Shown here one piece after another: positions 24,400 through 33,017 of a DNA stretch of 64,000 nt. A program made the translations under genes and the position numbers. Position 1 is the stretch's first letter. Each line of letters begins with the position of its first letter. The stretch spans positions 4,216,001-4,280,000 of the forward strand of contig NZ_CP059399.1 of NCBI RefSeq assembly GCF_013744875.1, written 5' to 3'. Under the pieces are notes generated by a model. That model saw only the letters and a list, made by a program, of their open reading frames with translations, was not told where the DNA came from and searched no databases. The DNA comes from Nocardia huaxiensis. GTDB taxonomy: Bacteria > Actinomycetota > Actinomycetes > Mycobacteriales > Mycobacteriaceae.

Positions 24400-26514
24400 A
24401 TGCAGCGGCCGGTCGCTCGGGACCGAAAACACATATCGATCGTCGGCGGTGCGCGCCCCGTGCGCGGGACGCGACCGGCCGACGAGGACGAGGCACGAGC
24501 GGAGGTACTGCGCGGCCGGGACAACTCCCTGCTGCGCACGGCCCGCGCACTGGCGGTGCTGGGGGGCGCCGCCAGCGTCGAGCTGGCGGCCGGGCTCCTC
24601 GACGTGGACGACGACGAAATACACGAGGCCGTCACCGAATTGGCGGCGGTGGGAGTGGTGCAGCAGCTGCGGGTCGCCTACCCGGGCATGGCGGCGCGGA
24701 TTCTGCGCGACGTACCCGCCGAGGAGTACCGGGAACTGCAGGGGCGGGCGGCGGAACTGTTGCACCGCATCGGGACTCCGCCGGTCGAGGTGGCCGACCA
24801 TCTGCTCGAGGCCGGGGACGTGCGCGGGTCCTGGGCGGCCCACGTGCTGCTGGACGCCGCCGAATCGGCCCTCGGTGAGGATGAACTGGACCGGGCCGCA
24901 CAGTGTCTGGAACTGGCGTACCGGGCCAGCCGGCGGGTGGGGGAGCGGGCCGCCATCGCCACCCGGCTGGTCTCGGTCGAGTGGCGGATCAACCCCTCCA
25001 CCCGGACCCGGAACTTCGGGCGGCTCAAGGCGGCCCTGCGCACCGGGCGGGTGCCGTACTCGGAGCTACCCGCGACCGCGCTGCACATGCTGTGGCACGG
25101 GTACGCGCTGCACGCCGATCACGCACTGGGACGGCTGGATCGCGGCCTCGAAGGGGCGCCCGCCCTCGACGCCCGGATCGATTTCCTGTGCGCGTGGCTG
25201 CGCTACACCCATCCCTCGCACGCCGAACGGCACCGCCGGCTGTGCACCCCACCGGATCCGGATTATGTGCCGTCGGAACGGCATTCACCGCATCGGCAGG
25301 CCGGCGCGCTGCTCGACGCGCTGACCACGCAGCAGCCGCCCGAGGCCATCGCCGCCGCGGCCCAGCGCATTCTGGCCGGGCACCGGCTGACCTTCGGCAC
25401 CTGCGAGACCCTGGTGGCCGCGGTGGACTGCCTCATCCACACCGATCGGCTCGACACCGCCGACGCCTGGTGCGCCTCCCTGCTGGCCGAGGCCCAGGCG
25501 CGCAGCGCACCCACCTGGCGCGCCATCTTCGCGGCGGCGCGGGCCGAAACACTCTTGCGCAAGGGCAATCTCACCGAGGCCGCCGAGTGCGCCGTGCTGG
25601 CGCTGAACCTCATCCCCGCCGACAATCTCGGCGTGTGGGCGGGCCGCCCGATCGCGGTGCTGGTGCGGGCGCTCACCGCGCAGGGCAAACACAGCGAGGC
25701 TGCCGCGCAGCTGCGCCGGCCGGTGCCCCGCGCCATGTTCGAATCCCGGTTCGCCCTGGCCTATCTCAGCGCGCACGGCGAGCACTGTCTGGCCACCGGG
25801 CGGCCCGAGGAGGCGCTGCGGCACTTCCGGCAGTGCGGAAACCTCATGCGCCAGTGGAACATGGACTTCGCCTGGCTGGTGCCGTGGCGCAATGACATGG
25901 CGGCGGCGTTCCTGGCCGCGGGGCATCAGCGGCAGGCCCAGGAGTTCGCCACCATGCACCTGGACATGGTGGGCGGGGCGGATCGCCACCACACCGGCGG
26001 GGTGTCGCTGCGGCTGCTCGCCGCCACCAGCGATCCGCACCGCCGCGTCATGCTGTTGCGCCGGGCCGTCGCCGTCGCGCGGGCGGGGCACAGCGATTTC
26101 GAATTGGCCGCCGCCCTCACCGATCTGGGCCGGGCCTACCGCGGAATCGGTGACGCGGACAAGGCGCGGCCGCTGCTGCGCGAGGCGAGTCGGCTCGCGG
26201 AAACCTGTGGCGCGGAACAACTGTTGCGCCGCCTGCGGGTCGACCGGACCGCGCCGCTGCCCGCAGCGCCCGCACGAGTTCGCCTGATACCCAATAGTTT
26301 GGACACCTTGAGCCCGGCCGAGCGCCGGGTCGCGGAACTGGCCGCACACGGCAAACGCAATCGCGAGATCGCCGCCGAACTGGCCATCACCACCAGCACG
26401 GTGGAACAGCACCTCACCAAGGTGTACCGGAAACTCGCGGTGGCCCGCCGCAGTGAACTGCGGTTCGTCGTGACCGCCTATACGGAGGCCGCCGCTCGAT
26501 CAGCCGTCGGATAG
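24400..26514 (+). CDS. LuxR/LAL-type regulator lacking the ATPase domain
   Basis: This is a 704-residue protein. The C-terminal LuxR helix-turn-helix is clear (LSPAERRVAELAAHGKRNREIAAELAITTSTVEQHLTKVYRKL). The rest is helical and repeat-like, as in the part of LAL regulators that follows the ATPase: LLRTARALAVLGGAASVELAAGLL, a winged-helix-like part, then TPR-like helices. No Walker A or B motif is present, so the protein starts where a full LAL protein (about 900 residues) would have finished its ATPase. ATG at 24400 has GAGGAAAGGG upstream. It lies 185 bases after nltB on the same strand and is the likely regulator of the nlt locus (inference). Confidence 0.85.
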   Translation: MQRPVARDRKHISIVGGARPVRGTRPADEDEARAEVLRGRDNSLLRTARALAVLGGAASVELAAGLLDVDDDEIHEAVTELAAVGVVQQLRVAYPGMAARILRDVPAEEYRELQGRAAELLHRIGTPPVEVADHLLEAGDVRGSWAAHVLLDAAESALGEDELDRAAQCLELAYRASRRVGERAAIATRLVSVEWRINPSTRTRNFGRLKAALRTGRVPYSELPATALHMLWHGYALHADHALGRLDRGLEGAPALDARIDFLCAWLRYTHPSHAERHRRLCTPPDPDYVPSERHSPHRQAGALLDALTTQQPPEAIAAAAQRILAGHRLTFGTCETLVAAVDCLIHTDRLDTADAWCASLLAEAQARSAPTWRAIFAAARAETLLRKGNLTEAAECAVLALNLIPADNLGVWAGRPIAVLVRALTAQGKHSEAAAQLRRPVPRAMFESRFALAYLSAHGEHCLATGRPEEALRHFRQCGNLMRQWNMDFAWLVPWRNDMAAAFLAAGHQRQAQEFATMHLDMVGGADRHHTGGVSLRLLAATSDPHRRVMLLRRAVAVARAGHSDFELAAALTDLGRAYRGIGDADKARPLLREASRLAETCGAEQLLRRLRVDRTAPLPAAPARVRLIPNSLDTLSPAERRVAELAAHGKRNREIAAELAITTSTVEQHLTKVYRKLAVARRSELRFVVTAYTEAAARSAVG

Positions 26515-26541
26515 CCGTTGTTCGTCGCGAAAGGGGTTGGC

Positions 26542-27888
26542 ATGAGCGCGCATCCAGCCGGTGAACTGTCACCGGAGATCGATCCCGCACCCACCGGGCC
26601 ACTGCGCCCGGAGGACGATCCGTTCTATCGGCCGCCCCGGGGACTGGCGGGCCGGAAGCCGGGGGTGATCCTGCGCTCGCGCCCGGTGGAACTCGCGCTG
26701 CTGGGGGTGGTGCCCCAGCGAATCACGGCCTGGCAGTTGCTGTTCCGCACCACCGATATGGACGGCGAACCCGAGGCCGCCGTCACCACCGTGCTGCTGC
26801 CCTGGGGCGCGGATCCGGCCGCACCCCGGCCGGTCGTCTCCTACCAGTGCGCCATCGACGCCGTGGCCTCGAACTGCCTGCCCTCCTACGCTTTCCGGCG
26901 TGGCGCCCACGCGTTCGGGGCGGTCCCGCAGTACGAACTGCTGCTCATCGCCAAGGCGCTCGAGCGCGGCTGGGCCATCTCCGTGCCCGATCACGTCGGC
27001 ACCGCGGGCCGTTTCGGCACGCCCCGCGAGCCCGGCTACCGCACCCTCGACGGCCTGCGCGCCACCCTGGCCCTGCTCGGCCTGCCGCGCGAAACGCCGG
27101 TGGCTCTGTGGGGTTACTCGGGCGGCGGGCTGGCCACCGTGTGGGCGGCCGAGACCGCCGCCTCCTACGCACCCGACCTGAACATCATCGCGGCCGCCGC
27201 GGGCTCACCGGTCGGTGACCTGGAGGCAACCTTCTTCCGCCTCAACGGATCTCACTTCGGCGGCCTGGCCACGCTGTGCCTGGCGGGGCTGCGCCGCGCC
27301 TACCCGGACCTGAATCGCGCCCTGCGCGAGCACCTGGACGCACCCTCCCTGGCGCTGCTCGATCGCGCCGAAACCAGCACCACGGTCCCGATCCTGTTGC
27401 GCAGCGGCCGATCCCGCATCGACGATCACAAAGGTGAGGCGCTCGCCGCCCTGCGCACCCTCCCGCACGTGCGCGCCGTGCTCACCGACCTGCAGCCCGG
27501 CGACAACCCACCCGCGTTCCCCGTCCTCACCGTGCAGGCCGTCCACGACCTGATCATCTCCACCGGCAATGTGGACCGCCTCATCGACCGCTACCGCGCC
27601 GCCGGAACCCACGTCCACTACGTCCGCGACATCGCCGGCGGCCACATCAGCCTCGGCATCCTCGCCGCGCCCCTGCTGGAGAACTGGCTGGCCGCCCGCT
27701 TCGCCAACCGCCCCCTGCCGCCGCCGTGCACCAAAACCGTGCTGTCCCTGGCATTTTCCACCCCGGCGCTCACCGGCTACCTGGGATTGGCCCGCACCCT
27801 GCTCCGCGCGCTGCGCGGCGCTCCGATGCGCGGTCGGCCCCGCAACCTGCGGTCGGGAACCGACGTAGAGGTCATTCCGGGAAGGTGA
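26542..27888 (+). CDS. LIP-family (secretory lipase-type) hydrolase
   Basis: This is a 448-residue protein of the LIP family (named after Candida secretory lipases; common in mycolic-acid bacteria). The family block FYRPPRGLAGRKPGVILRSRPVEL is at residues 28-51. The nucleophile elbow is WGYSGGGLA (Ser193); the Asp is in QAVHDLII and the His in AGGHISLG. No signal peptide is visible, so it may be cytoplasmic or exported by another route. ATG at 26542 follows GAAAGGGG, 27 bases after the LuxR-type gene, so the two may be co-transcribed. A role in supplying or cleaving acyl chains for the nlt pathway is possible but unproven. The end overlaps the convergent kinase gene by 17 bases. Confidence 0.85.
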   Translation: MSAHPAGELSPEIDPAPTGPLRPEDDPFYRPPRGLAGRKPGVILRSRPVELALLGVVPQRITAWQLLFRTTDMDGEPEAAVTTVLLPWGADPAAPRPVVSYQCAIDAVASNCLPSYAFRRGAHAFGAVPQYELLLIAKALERGWAISVPDHVGTAGRFGTPREPGYRTLDGLRATLALLGLPRETPVALWGYSGGGLATVWAAETAASYAPDLNIIAAAAGSPVGDLEATFFRLNGSHFGGLATLCLAGLRRAYPDLNRALREHLDAPSLALLDRAETSTTVPILLRSGRSRIDDHKGEALAALRTLPHVRAVLTDLQPGDNPPAFPVLTVQAVHDLIISTGNVDRLIDRYRAAGTHVHYVRDIAGGHISLGILAAPLLENWLAARFANRPLPPPCTKTVLSLAFSTPALTGYLGLARTLLRALRGAPMRGRPRNLRSGTDVEVIPGR

Positions 27889-29242
27889 GCCGGAAGACGG
27901 ATCCGCGGCCGGGTTCGGAGTCGACTGTTATTCGCGCGCCGTGCAATTCGGCTACCTGTGCCACGATCGCCAGGCCGAGGCCGTGGCCGGGGGTGGTGCG
28001 GGCGGTGGGGGAGCGGTAGAAGCGGTCGAAGAGGTGGGGAAGGTCTTCGGGGGCGATGCCGGGGCCTTCGTCGGCGACCGTGAGGTGGTGATCGTGCACT
28101 CGGACATGGACGGTCGCGGCGGGCGGGCTGAACTTGGCGGCGTTGTCGAGGAGGTTGGTGACGGCGCGGGCGAGGCGGGCGGGGGCGGCCTGGACGGTGA
28201 CGGGGTCGAGGGTGGCGTCGAAGGTTATTGCGGGACAGTGCCTTCGGGCGGCGTCGAGGCGGTCGGCCACCAGGGTGTCGAGGCGGAGATCTTCCAGGGT
28301 TTCGCGCGGGGCGGTCGGGTCGTCGGCGCGGGCGAGGTCGATGAGGTCGGTGACCAGGCCCTGGAGTTCCTCGGCTTGGACGCGCAGGGCGGCGGCGGTG
28401 TCGTCGAGTTGGCTGGGAGACAGACGGGTCGCGCGGCGCAGCAGGTCGATATTGGTGCGCAGGGCGGTCAGCGGGGTGCGCAGCTCGTGGGAGGCGTCGG
28501 CGATCAGACGTTGTTGTGCGGCACGGGAATCGCGTTCGGCGGTGAGGGCGGCATCGAGTTCGTCCAGCATGGTGTTGACACTCGTGGCCAGGCGGGACAG
28601 TTCATCGGCGCCGGTCACGGCGATGTGGGCGCGCGGGTCGCGGGTGCGGGCCACGCGTTCGGCGGCCCGGGTGAGCGTGACCACCGGGGCGAGAGCGCGA
28701 CGGGCCAGGACAATGCCGATCACGGCCGCCAGCAGTGTTCCGGCGAGGGCGGTGACGAGGACAGCGAGGCCGACGCGGCGCAGGCTGGTGTCCACGGGGT
28801 CGGAACGCTGCGCCACCTGCACCGCGCTGCCGGGGCGCAGGGGAGCGGTGTACATGCGCATCGGGTAGCCGGCCAGTTCGATATCGCTGAAGTAGGCGTC
28901 GGCGGAACCCGCTGCCACGGAGCGGGTTTCGGCGGTGACCGGCAGGATCTGGCCGGGCAGATTCTCCGATTCGATCCGGCCGTCGGCGGCCACCACCTGC
29001 ACACAGCCCGGCGCGGAGAGATATTCACAGGGGCCGGAGATGGCCGCCACATCCGGTTCGGCGGGATACTGCCGTTCGATGCGGGTGGCCTGGCGGCGCA
29101 GATTCAAATCGAGCGCCGCGTTCAATTCGTGCCCGACCACCGCGTACGCGGCCGCGGCCATGCCCGCCACGGCCAAGGTCATGGCGAGGACGAAGAACAC
29201 GGCTATGCGACCGCGCAGGCCGAGGCGGCGGGATCGGCTCAT
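27872..29242 (-). CDS. Sensor histidine kinase (MprB/TcrY-like)
   Basis: This is a 456-residue membrane kinase. TM1 is at about 12-36, an extracytoplasmic sensor domain at about 37-155 (with Cys72 and Cys80 in PCEYLSAPGC), TM2 at about 157-180, HAMP at 181-233, the phosphoacceptor His252 in ADASHELRTPLTALR, then the ATPase boxes NLLDNAAKF, ADEGPGIAPEDL, FDRFYRS and GHGLGLAIVAQV. ATG at 29242 overlaps the response regulator stop (ATGA). The ligand is unknown; the two sensor cysteines could form a disulfide. Confidence 0.92.
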   Translation of the reverse strand: MSRSRRLGLRGRIAVFFVLAMTLAVAGMAAAAYAVVGHELNAALDLNLRRQATRIERQYPAEPDVAAISGPCEYLSAPGCVQVVAADGRIESENLPGQILPVTAETRSVAAGSADAYFSDIELAGYPMRMYTAPLRPGSAVQVAQRSDPVDTSLRRVGLAVLVTALAGTLLAAVIGIVLARRALAPVVTLTRAAERVARTRDPRAHIAVTGADELSRLATSVNTMLDELDAALTAERDSRAAQQRLIADASHELRTPLTALRTNIDLLRRATRLSPSQLDDTAAALRVQAEELQGLVTDLIDLARADDPTAPRETLEDLRLDTLVADRLDAARRHCPAITFDATLDPVTVQAAPARLARAVTNLLDNAAKFSPPAATVHVRVHDHHLTVADEGPGIAPEDLPHLFDRFYRSPTARTTPGHGLGLAIVAQVAELHGARITVDSEPGRGSVFRLTFPE

Positions 29243-29913
29243 GACGGTCCCAGCCGGTAGCCGACGCCCCGAACGGTGTGGATGAGCGGCGGCTCGCCCT
29301 CGGATTCGATCTTGCGGCGCAGGTAGCGGATATAGACCTCCAGGGCGTTCGAGGACTGGCGGCCCCACACCCGGTCGATGAGCGTCTCGCGCGGCAGCGA
29401 CTGTCCGGCATTGCGCAACAGCACCTCCAGCAGCGCGAATTCGGTTCTGCTGAGCTCGATCTCACGACCGCCACGACGGACGGTGTGCGCGGTGGTGTCC
29501 ATCACGAGATCGGCGGCCGACAGCACCGCGCCGTCCTCCGGGTAGGTGCGGCGCACCAAAGCCCGTACCCGCGCGAGCAATTCGTCGAGATCGAAGGGTT
29601 TCACCAGATAGTCGTCGGCCCCGGCATCCAAGCCCTCGATGCGATCGGCCACCGCGTCGCGGGCGGTGAGCATGAGAATCGGCGTGCGGTCACCCCGCCC
29701 CCGCAGCGTCCGGCACATGGTCAGCCCATCCATGAACGGCATGGCCACATCCAGCACCACGACCTCCGGCTGCCACCGGGCTACCTCGCTCAGCGCGTTC
29801 GCGCCGTCCCCCGCCGAACGCGTTTCGTAGCCCTCGCTGTCGAGGGCGCGCACCAGGGCGTCCCGCACCGCGGCTTCGTCGTCGACCACCAGAACACGCA
29901 CCTCACGGATCAT
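29239..29913 (-). CDS. OmpR-family response regulator (MprA-like)
   Basis: This is a 224-residue regulator. The receiver domain has VVDDE, the phosphoacceptor Asp55 (VVVLDVAMPFMDG), LTARD and VKPFD. The winged-helix domain has LSRTEFALLEVLLRNAGQSLPRETL and YIRYLRRKIE. I prefer ATG at 29913; GTG at 29928 would add five residues. The 63-base gap to the divergent lipoprotein gene at 29977 means the promoters of the two units overlap, so the regulator probably controls that operon as well as itself (inference). Confidence 0.93.
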   Translation of the reverse strand: MIREVRVLVVDDEAAVRDALVRALDSEGYETRSAGDGANALSEVARWQPEVVVLDVAMPFMDGLTMCRTLRGRGDRTPILMLTARDAVADRIEGLDAGADDYLVKPFDLDELLARVRALVRRTYPEDGAVLSAADLVMDTTAHTVRRGGREIELSRTEFALLEVLLRNAGQSLPRETLIDRVWGRQSSNALEVYIRYLRRKIESEGEPPLIHTVRGVGYRLGPS

Positions 29914-29976
29914 ACGGATCGATGTCACCTGCGAGTTCTCATCGGACTCTCATCTGGGGCCAGCACCGTGAGGGGC

Positions 29977-31923
29977 ATGAGACGTCGGAGACCGTATCGC
30001 GTGCCCGCCGCGATCCTCATTGCGAGCCTCACCGCGGCGGGCCTGGCGGCCTGCGGAAGCAGCGCCGGAAAGGCCATGCCGCGGCTTGATGGCAACCAGG
30101 TAGTTATCGACATTGGCGGCGGCGCCGCACAGATCGACACCACCACGCTGGCGGTCACCGCCAACTCCGGCGGGCACCGCCTCGAGCTGTCCGCACCGGC
30201 CGAGGGCAGCCTCGGAGCGCCCGGGCCGGTCGGCCTCGACGGCGGTTCCGCGCGCTGGAGGTACCCGGACCGGGCCTTGACCGTCACCGCCACGGCCCGC
30301 GACGGCCGCCTCGAGATCAGCGTGCACAGCGACCGCGACGGCACCCTCGTCTGGCCGGTCACCGGTACCGATCAGGCGAAGTCCCTGCAGATCCCGCGCG
30401 GCGAGGGCCTGTCACTGCCGGTGCGCGACGCCTTCTGGAACGGACCCGGCACCGGTCTGGTCGGCGAACCGCTCAGCCTGACCTCCGGTCTGACCATGCC
30501 GTTCTGGGGCTACCGGATGGACGGCCGGGGCGTGAGCTACCTGGTTCCCACCGATATCGGCAGCACCCTCACCGTGCGCTCGGACAATGGCAGCCTGCGC
30601 GCCGAGGCCGCGCACGCCTTCGCCCGGCAGGCCGACACCGGCGAGTACACGGTGACTTTCGCGCTCACCGACGATTCCCCGGTGGCGGCGGCCAAGGATT
30701 ACCGTGACTGGCTGCTTCAGCACGGCGAATTCCGTTCGCTCCGAGACAAAATCGCGGGCAACCCCGCGAACGGCCGACTGCTCGGCGCATTCCACGCCTA
30801 CCTGTGGGGTGACGGCCGCGACCCCGAAACCATCCGGCAGATGCGGGATCTCGGCCTGACCCGCATGTGGCTCGGCTACGACGCCGACGAACACCCCATG
30901 ACACCGGAAGCCGTCGCGGCGGCCAAGGACGCCGGATACCTTGCGGGACCCTACGATTCGTGGGCCAACGCCCAGGACCCGGCCATCGCCGACAATCCGT
31001 CGTCGCAGTGGCCCGGTCTGTGGCCCGACGGCTGCGTCCACGACGCGAACGGCACGCCCGAAACCGGCTTCGGCGGCCGCGGCTGCTACCTGAGTTCCCA
31101 GGCCCTCGAACAGAATCCGCGGCTCTACCAGGACCGCTACGCGCGCATGACCGCCAACGGCGCCGACACCTACTTCCTCGACGTGGACGCGGCGGGGGAG
31201 TTCTTCGACGACCAGAGCCCCGCACACCCCATGACCCAGCGGCAGGACCGCGACAACCGCCTGAAGCGCATGCGCTGGCTCGCCGACGACCGCGAGCAGG
31301 TACTCGGCTCCGAATCCGCCGGTGCGTGGGCCGCCCCCGCCCTCGCCTTCGATCACGGTGCGCAGACCCCGATTTCGGACCGGCTGTGGAAGCTCCAGCG
31401 CGACCGGCAAACCTGGGGCGGCTACTCCCCGGCCGGTGCGCCGAAGCTCTACTTCCAGCCCGTGGACCTGCCCGCCGACCTGGCCACCGCCATGTTCGAC
31501 CCGGTCTACCGCGTGCCGCTCTACGAAACCGCCCTGCACGACTCCCTCGTCAACCTGGACCGCTGGGAACTCTCGTACTACAAACTGCCGCAACAGCAGA
31601 CGATGCGCGCCCTCACCGCCATCCTGAACAACACCCCGCTGAACTTCGTCCTCGACCGCGAAACCCTCACCGCGCACGGCCCGGAAATCGCCCGCCTGCA
31701 ACAGTTCTTCGCCCCACTCCACGAGGCCGCCGGCGCCCTGCCCATGACCGACTACCGCTGGCTCACCGACGATCACCTGGTGCAGCGCACGGTCTTCGGC
31801 GACGGCACCCTCACCGTGACAGCGAATTTCGGCACAACCGACCACAACGGCCTGCCCGGAGGCTGCGTAGACGCCCAGTTACAGGGCGACAGCACCCCGC
31901 GGCGACTGTGCCCGGCGCAATGA
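29977..31923 (+). CDS. Glycoside-hydrolase-like lipoprotein
   Basis: This is a 648-residue exported lipoprotein: a basic N-terminus, hydrophobic core and lipobox LAACGS (Cys26). Residues about 30-240 are strand-rich (beta-sandwich-like, SGGHRLELSAPAEGSLG), then an apparent TIM barrel from GRLLGAFHAYLWGDGRDPETI. The pattern resembles GH101-related/DUF5696 glycoside hydrolases. Candidate catalytic acids are in TYFLDVDAAGE and LGSESAGAW. It would act on a cell-surface or host glycan. It starts 63 bases from the divergent two-component system. ATG at 29977 is chosen; the open frame extends upstream as a shadow of the regulator gene. Confidence 0.72.
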   Translation: MRRRRPYRVPAAILIASLTAAGLAACGSSAGKAMPRLDGNQVVIDIGGGAAQIDTTTLAVTANSGGHRLELSAPAEGSLGAPGPVGLDGGSARWRYPDRALTVTATARDGRLEISVHSDRDGTLVWPVTGTDQAKSLQIPRGEGLSLPVRDAFWNGPGTGLVGEPLSLTSGLTMPFWGYRMDGRGVSYLVPTDIGSTLTVRSDNGSLRAEAAHAFARQADTGEYTVTFALTDDSPVAAAKDYRDWLLQHGEFRSLRDKIAGNPANGRLLGAFHAYLWGDGRDPETIRQMRDLGLTRMWLGYDADEHPMTPEAVAAAKDAGYLAGPYDSWANAQDPAIADNPSSQWPGLWPDGCVHDANGTPETGFGGRGCYLSSQALEQNPRLYQDRYARMTANGADTYFLDVDAAGEFFDDQSPAHPMTQRQDRDNRLKRMRWLADDREQVLGSESAGAWAAPALAFDHGAQTPISDRLWKLQRDRQTWGGYSPAGAPKLYFQPVDLPADLATAMFDPVYRVPLYETALHDSLVNLDRWELSYYKLPQQQTMRALTAILNNTPLNFVLDRETLTAHGPEIARLQQFFAPLHEAAGALPMTDYRWLTDDHLVQRTVFGDGTLTVTANFGTTDHNGLPGGCVDAQLQGDSTPRRLCPAQ

Positions 31924-32903
31924 CCGGCCGGCCGTTCACAGCGGGGACCCGAACTGTGCCCCGGGAGAGGCGGACACGGGCCAGGTCGCACAGAGCGTGG
32001 GTATTCGCCACCGCCGCAGTGCTTCTGGCCGTAGCGATAGGCGGCCACCAGCTCGTCCCCGATGTCTTCGGCCTCGGCGTGGCGGCCGACACCGCCGCGC
32101 CATGGCTCGGTCTGCTGATCCCCGTGCTGGCCGTGCTCGCCATCCTGTGCCGCAGCCCGCTGGGCGCGCTCACCGCCGTGCTGCCACTGCTGGTGTGGGC
32201 CTATAGTTTCGGCTCCTGGTGGGCTCCGCTCCCGCGCTCCCACGCCCCGGCCGGAGCGGGCAGCATCACCGTCGTCTCCCAGAACCTCTTCGCGGACAAT
32301 GGTTCTCCGATCGCCACCGCCCGCGTCCTGGCGGGCGCCGAGGCCGATGTGGTGGCGGTGCAGGAGCTCGCCGGGACCAATCGCGCGGCGGTCGAACACG
32401 TTCTGGACGCCGCCTACCCCTATAACGAGGTGGTCGGCACGGTCGCCCTGTGGAGCCGGTACCCCACCTCGAACACCACGGTCGCCGACGTCGGCCTGCC
32501 CTGGGAACGCGGCCTGCGCACCCACATCACCACGCCACGCGGAGAACTCGTCGTCTACGTCGTGCACCTGCCCTCGATCCGGCCCGGCGACACCAGCACC
32601 CGCAATCACGGCCTGGCCCAACTGTCCCGGGAACTCACCGCCGACCCGGCCGAACACGTCCTGGTGGCAGGCGATTTCAACACCCCGAGCACCGACCGCC
32701 ACTGGTCCGCCTTCGCCCCCGGCTACCGCGACACCCAGCGTGCCGCTGGTTCCGGACCCGGCCTGACCTGGCCTTCGACCTTTCCGATCGCCCGCCGCGA
32801 CCACCTGCTCGCCCGCGGGCTGACCACCTCCGCCGCAGGTGTCCTGGACACTCCGGGCACCGACCATCGCGGCATTACCGCGACCGTCGGTTTCGCTGAC
32901 TGA
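31920..32903 (+). CDS. Membrane-anchored EEP-family hydrolase
   Basis: This is a 327-residue protein coupled to the lipoprotein gene (ATGA overlap). An N-terminal basic tail is followed by three membrane segments (AWVFATAAVLLAVAIGG; PWLGLLIPVLAVLAILC; GALTAVLPLLVWAYSF), then an endonuclease/exonuclease/phosphatase domain. Its motifs are VVSQNLFADN, VVAVQELAG, VVYVVHLPS, VAGDFNTPSTDRHW and the terminal GTDHRGI. The catalytic domain should face outside, as in the VanJ-type group. Substrates of this group include phosphate esters of lipids or nucleotides. Its pairing with a glycoside-hydrolase-like lipoprotein suggests envelope or host-glycan processing. Confidence 0.85.
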   Translation: MTGRPFTAGTRTVPRERRTRARSHRAWVFATAAVLLAVAIGGHQLVPDVFGLGVAADTAAPWLGLLIPVLAVLAILCRSPLGALTAVLPLLVWAYSFGSWWAPLPRSHAPAGAGSITVVSQNLFADNGSPIATARVLAGAEADVVAVQELAGTNRAAVEHVLDAAYPYNEVVGTVALWSRYPTSNTTVADVGLPWERGLRTHITTPRGELVVYVVHLPSIRPGDTSTRNHGLAQLSRELTADPAEHVLVAGDFNTPSTDRHWSAFAPGYRDTQRAAGSGPGLTWPSTFPIARRDHLLARGLTTSAAGVLDTPGTDHRGITATVGFAD

Positions 32904-33017
32904 GACCGGGCATTGATACCTCGGCCGTCCTCGATGTGACGGCTGCCGCAGCGGCACAATCCATTACTCGTCGGTACTTTGGTTGGGAGTTTCGTGGAGT
33001 GATCGGGAGGTCATCTG

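Noticed and set aside
29278..29976. Long N-terminal extension of the glycoside-hydrolase-like gene (open frame to 29278)
   Set aside because: It overlaps the response regulator gene on the other strand, has no family sequence, and the lipoprotein signal starting at 29977 defines the start.
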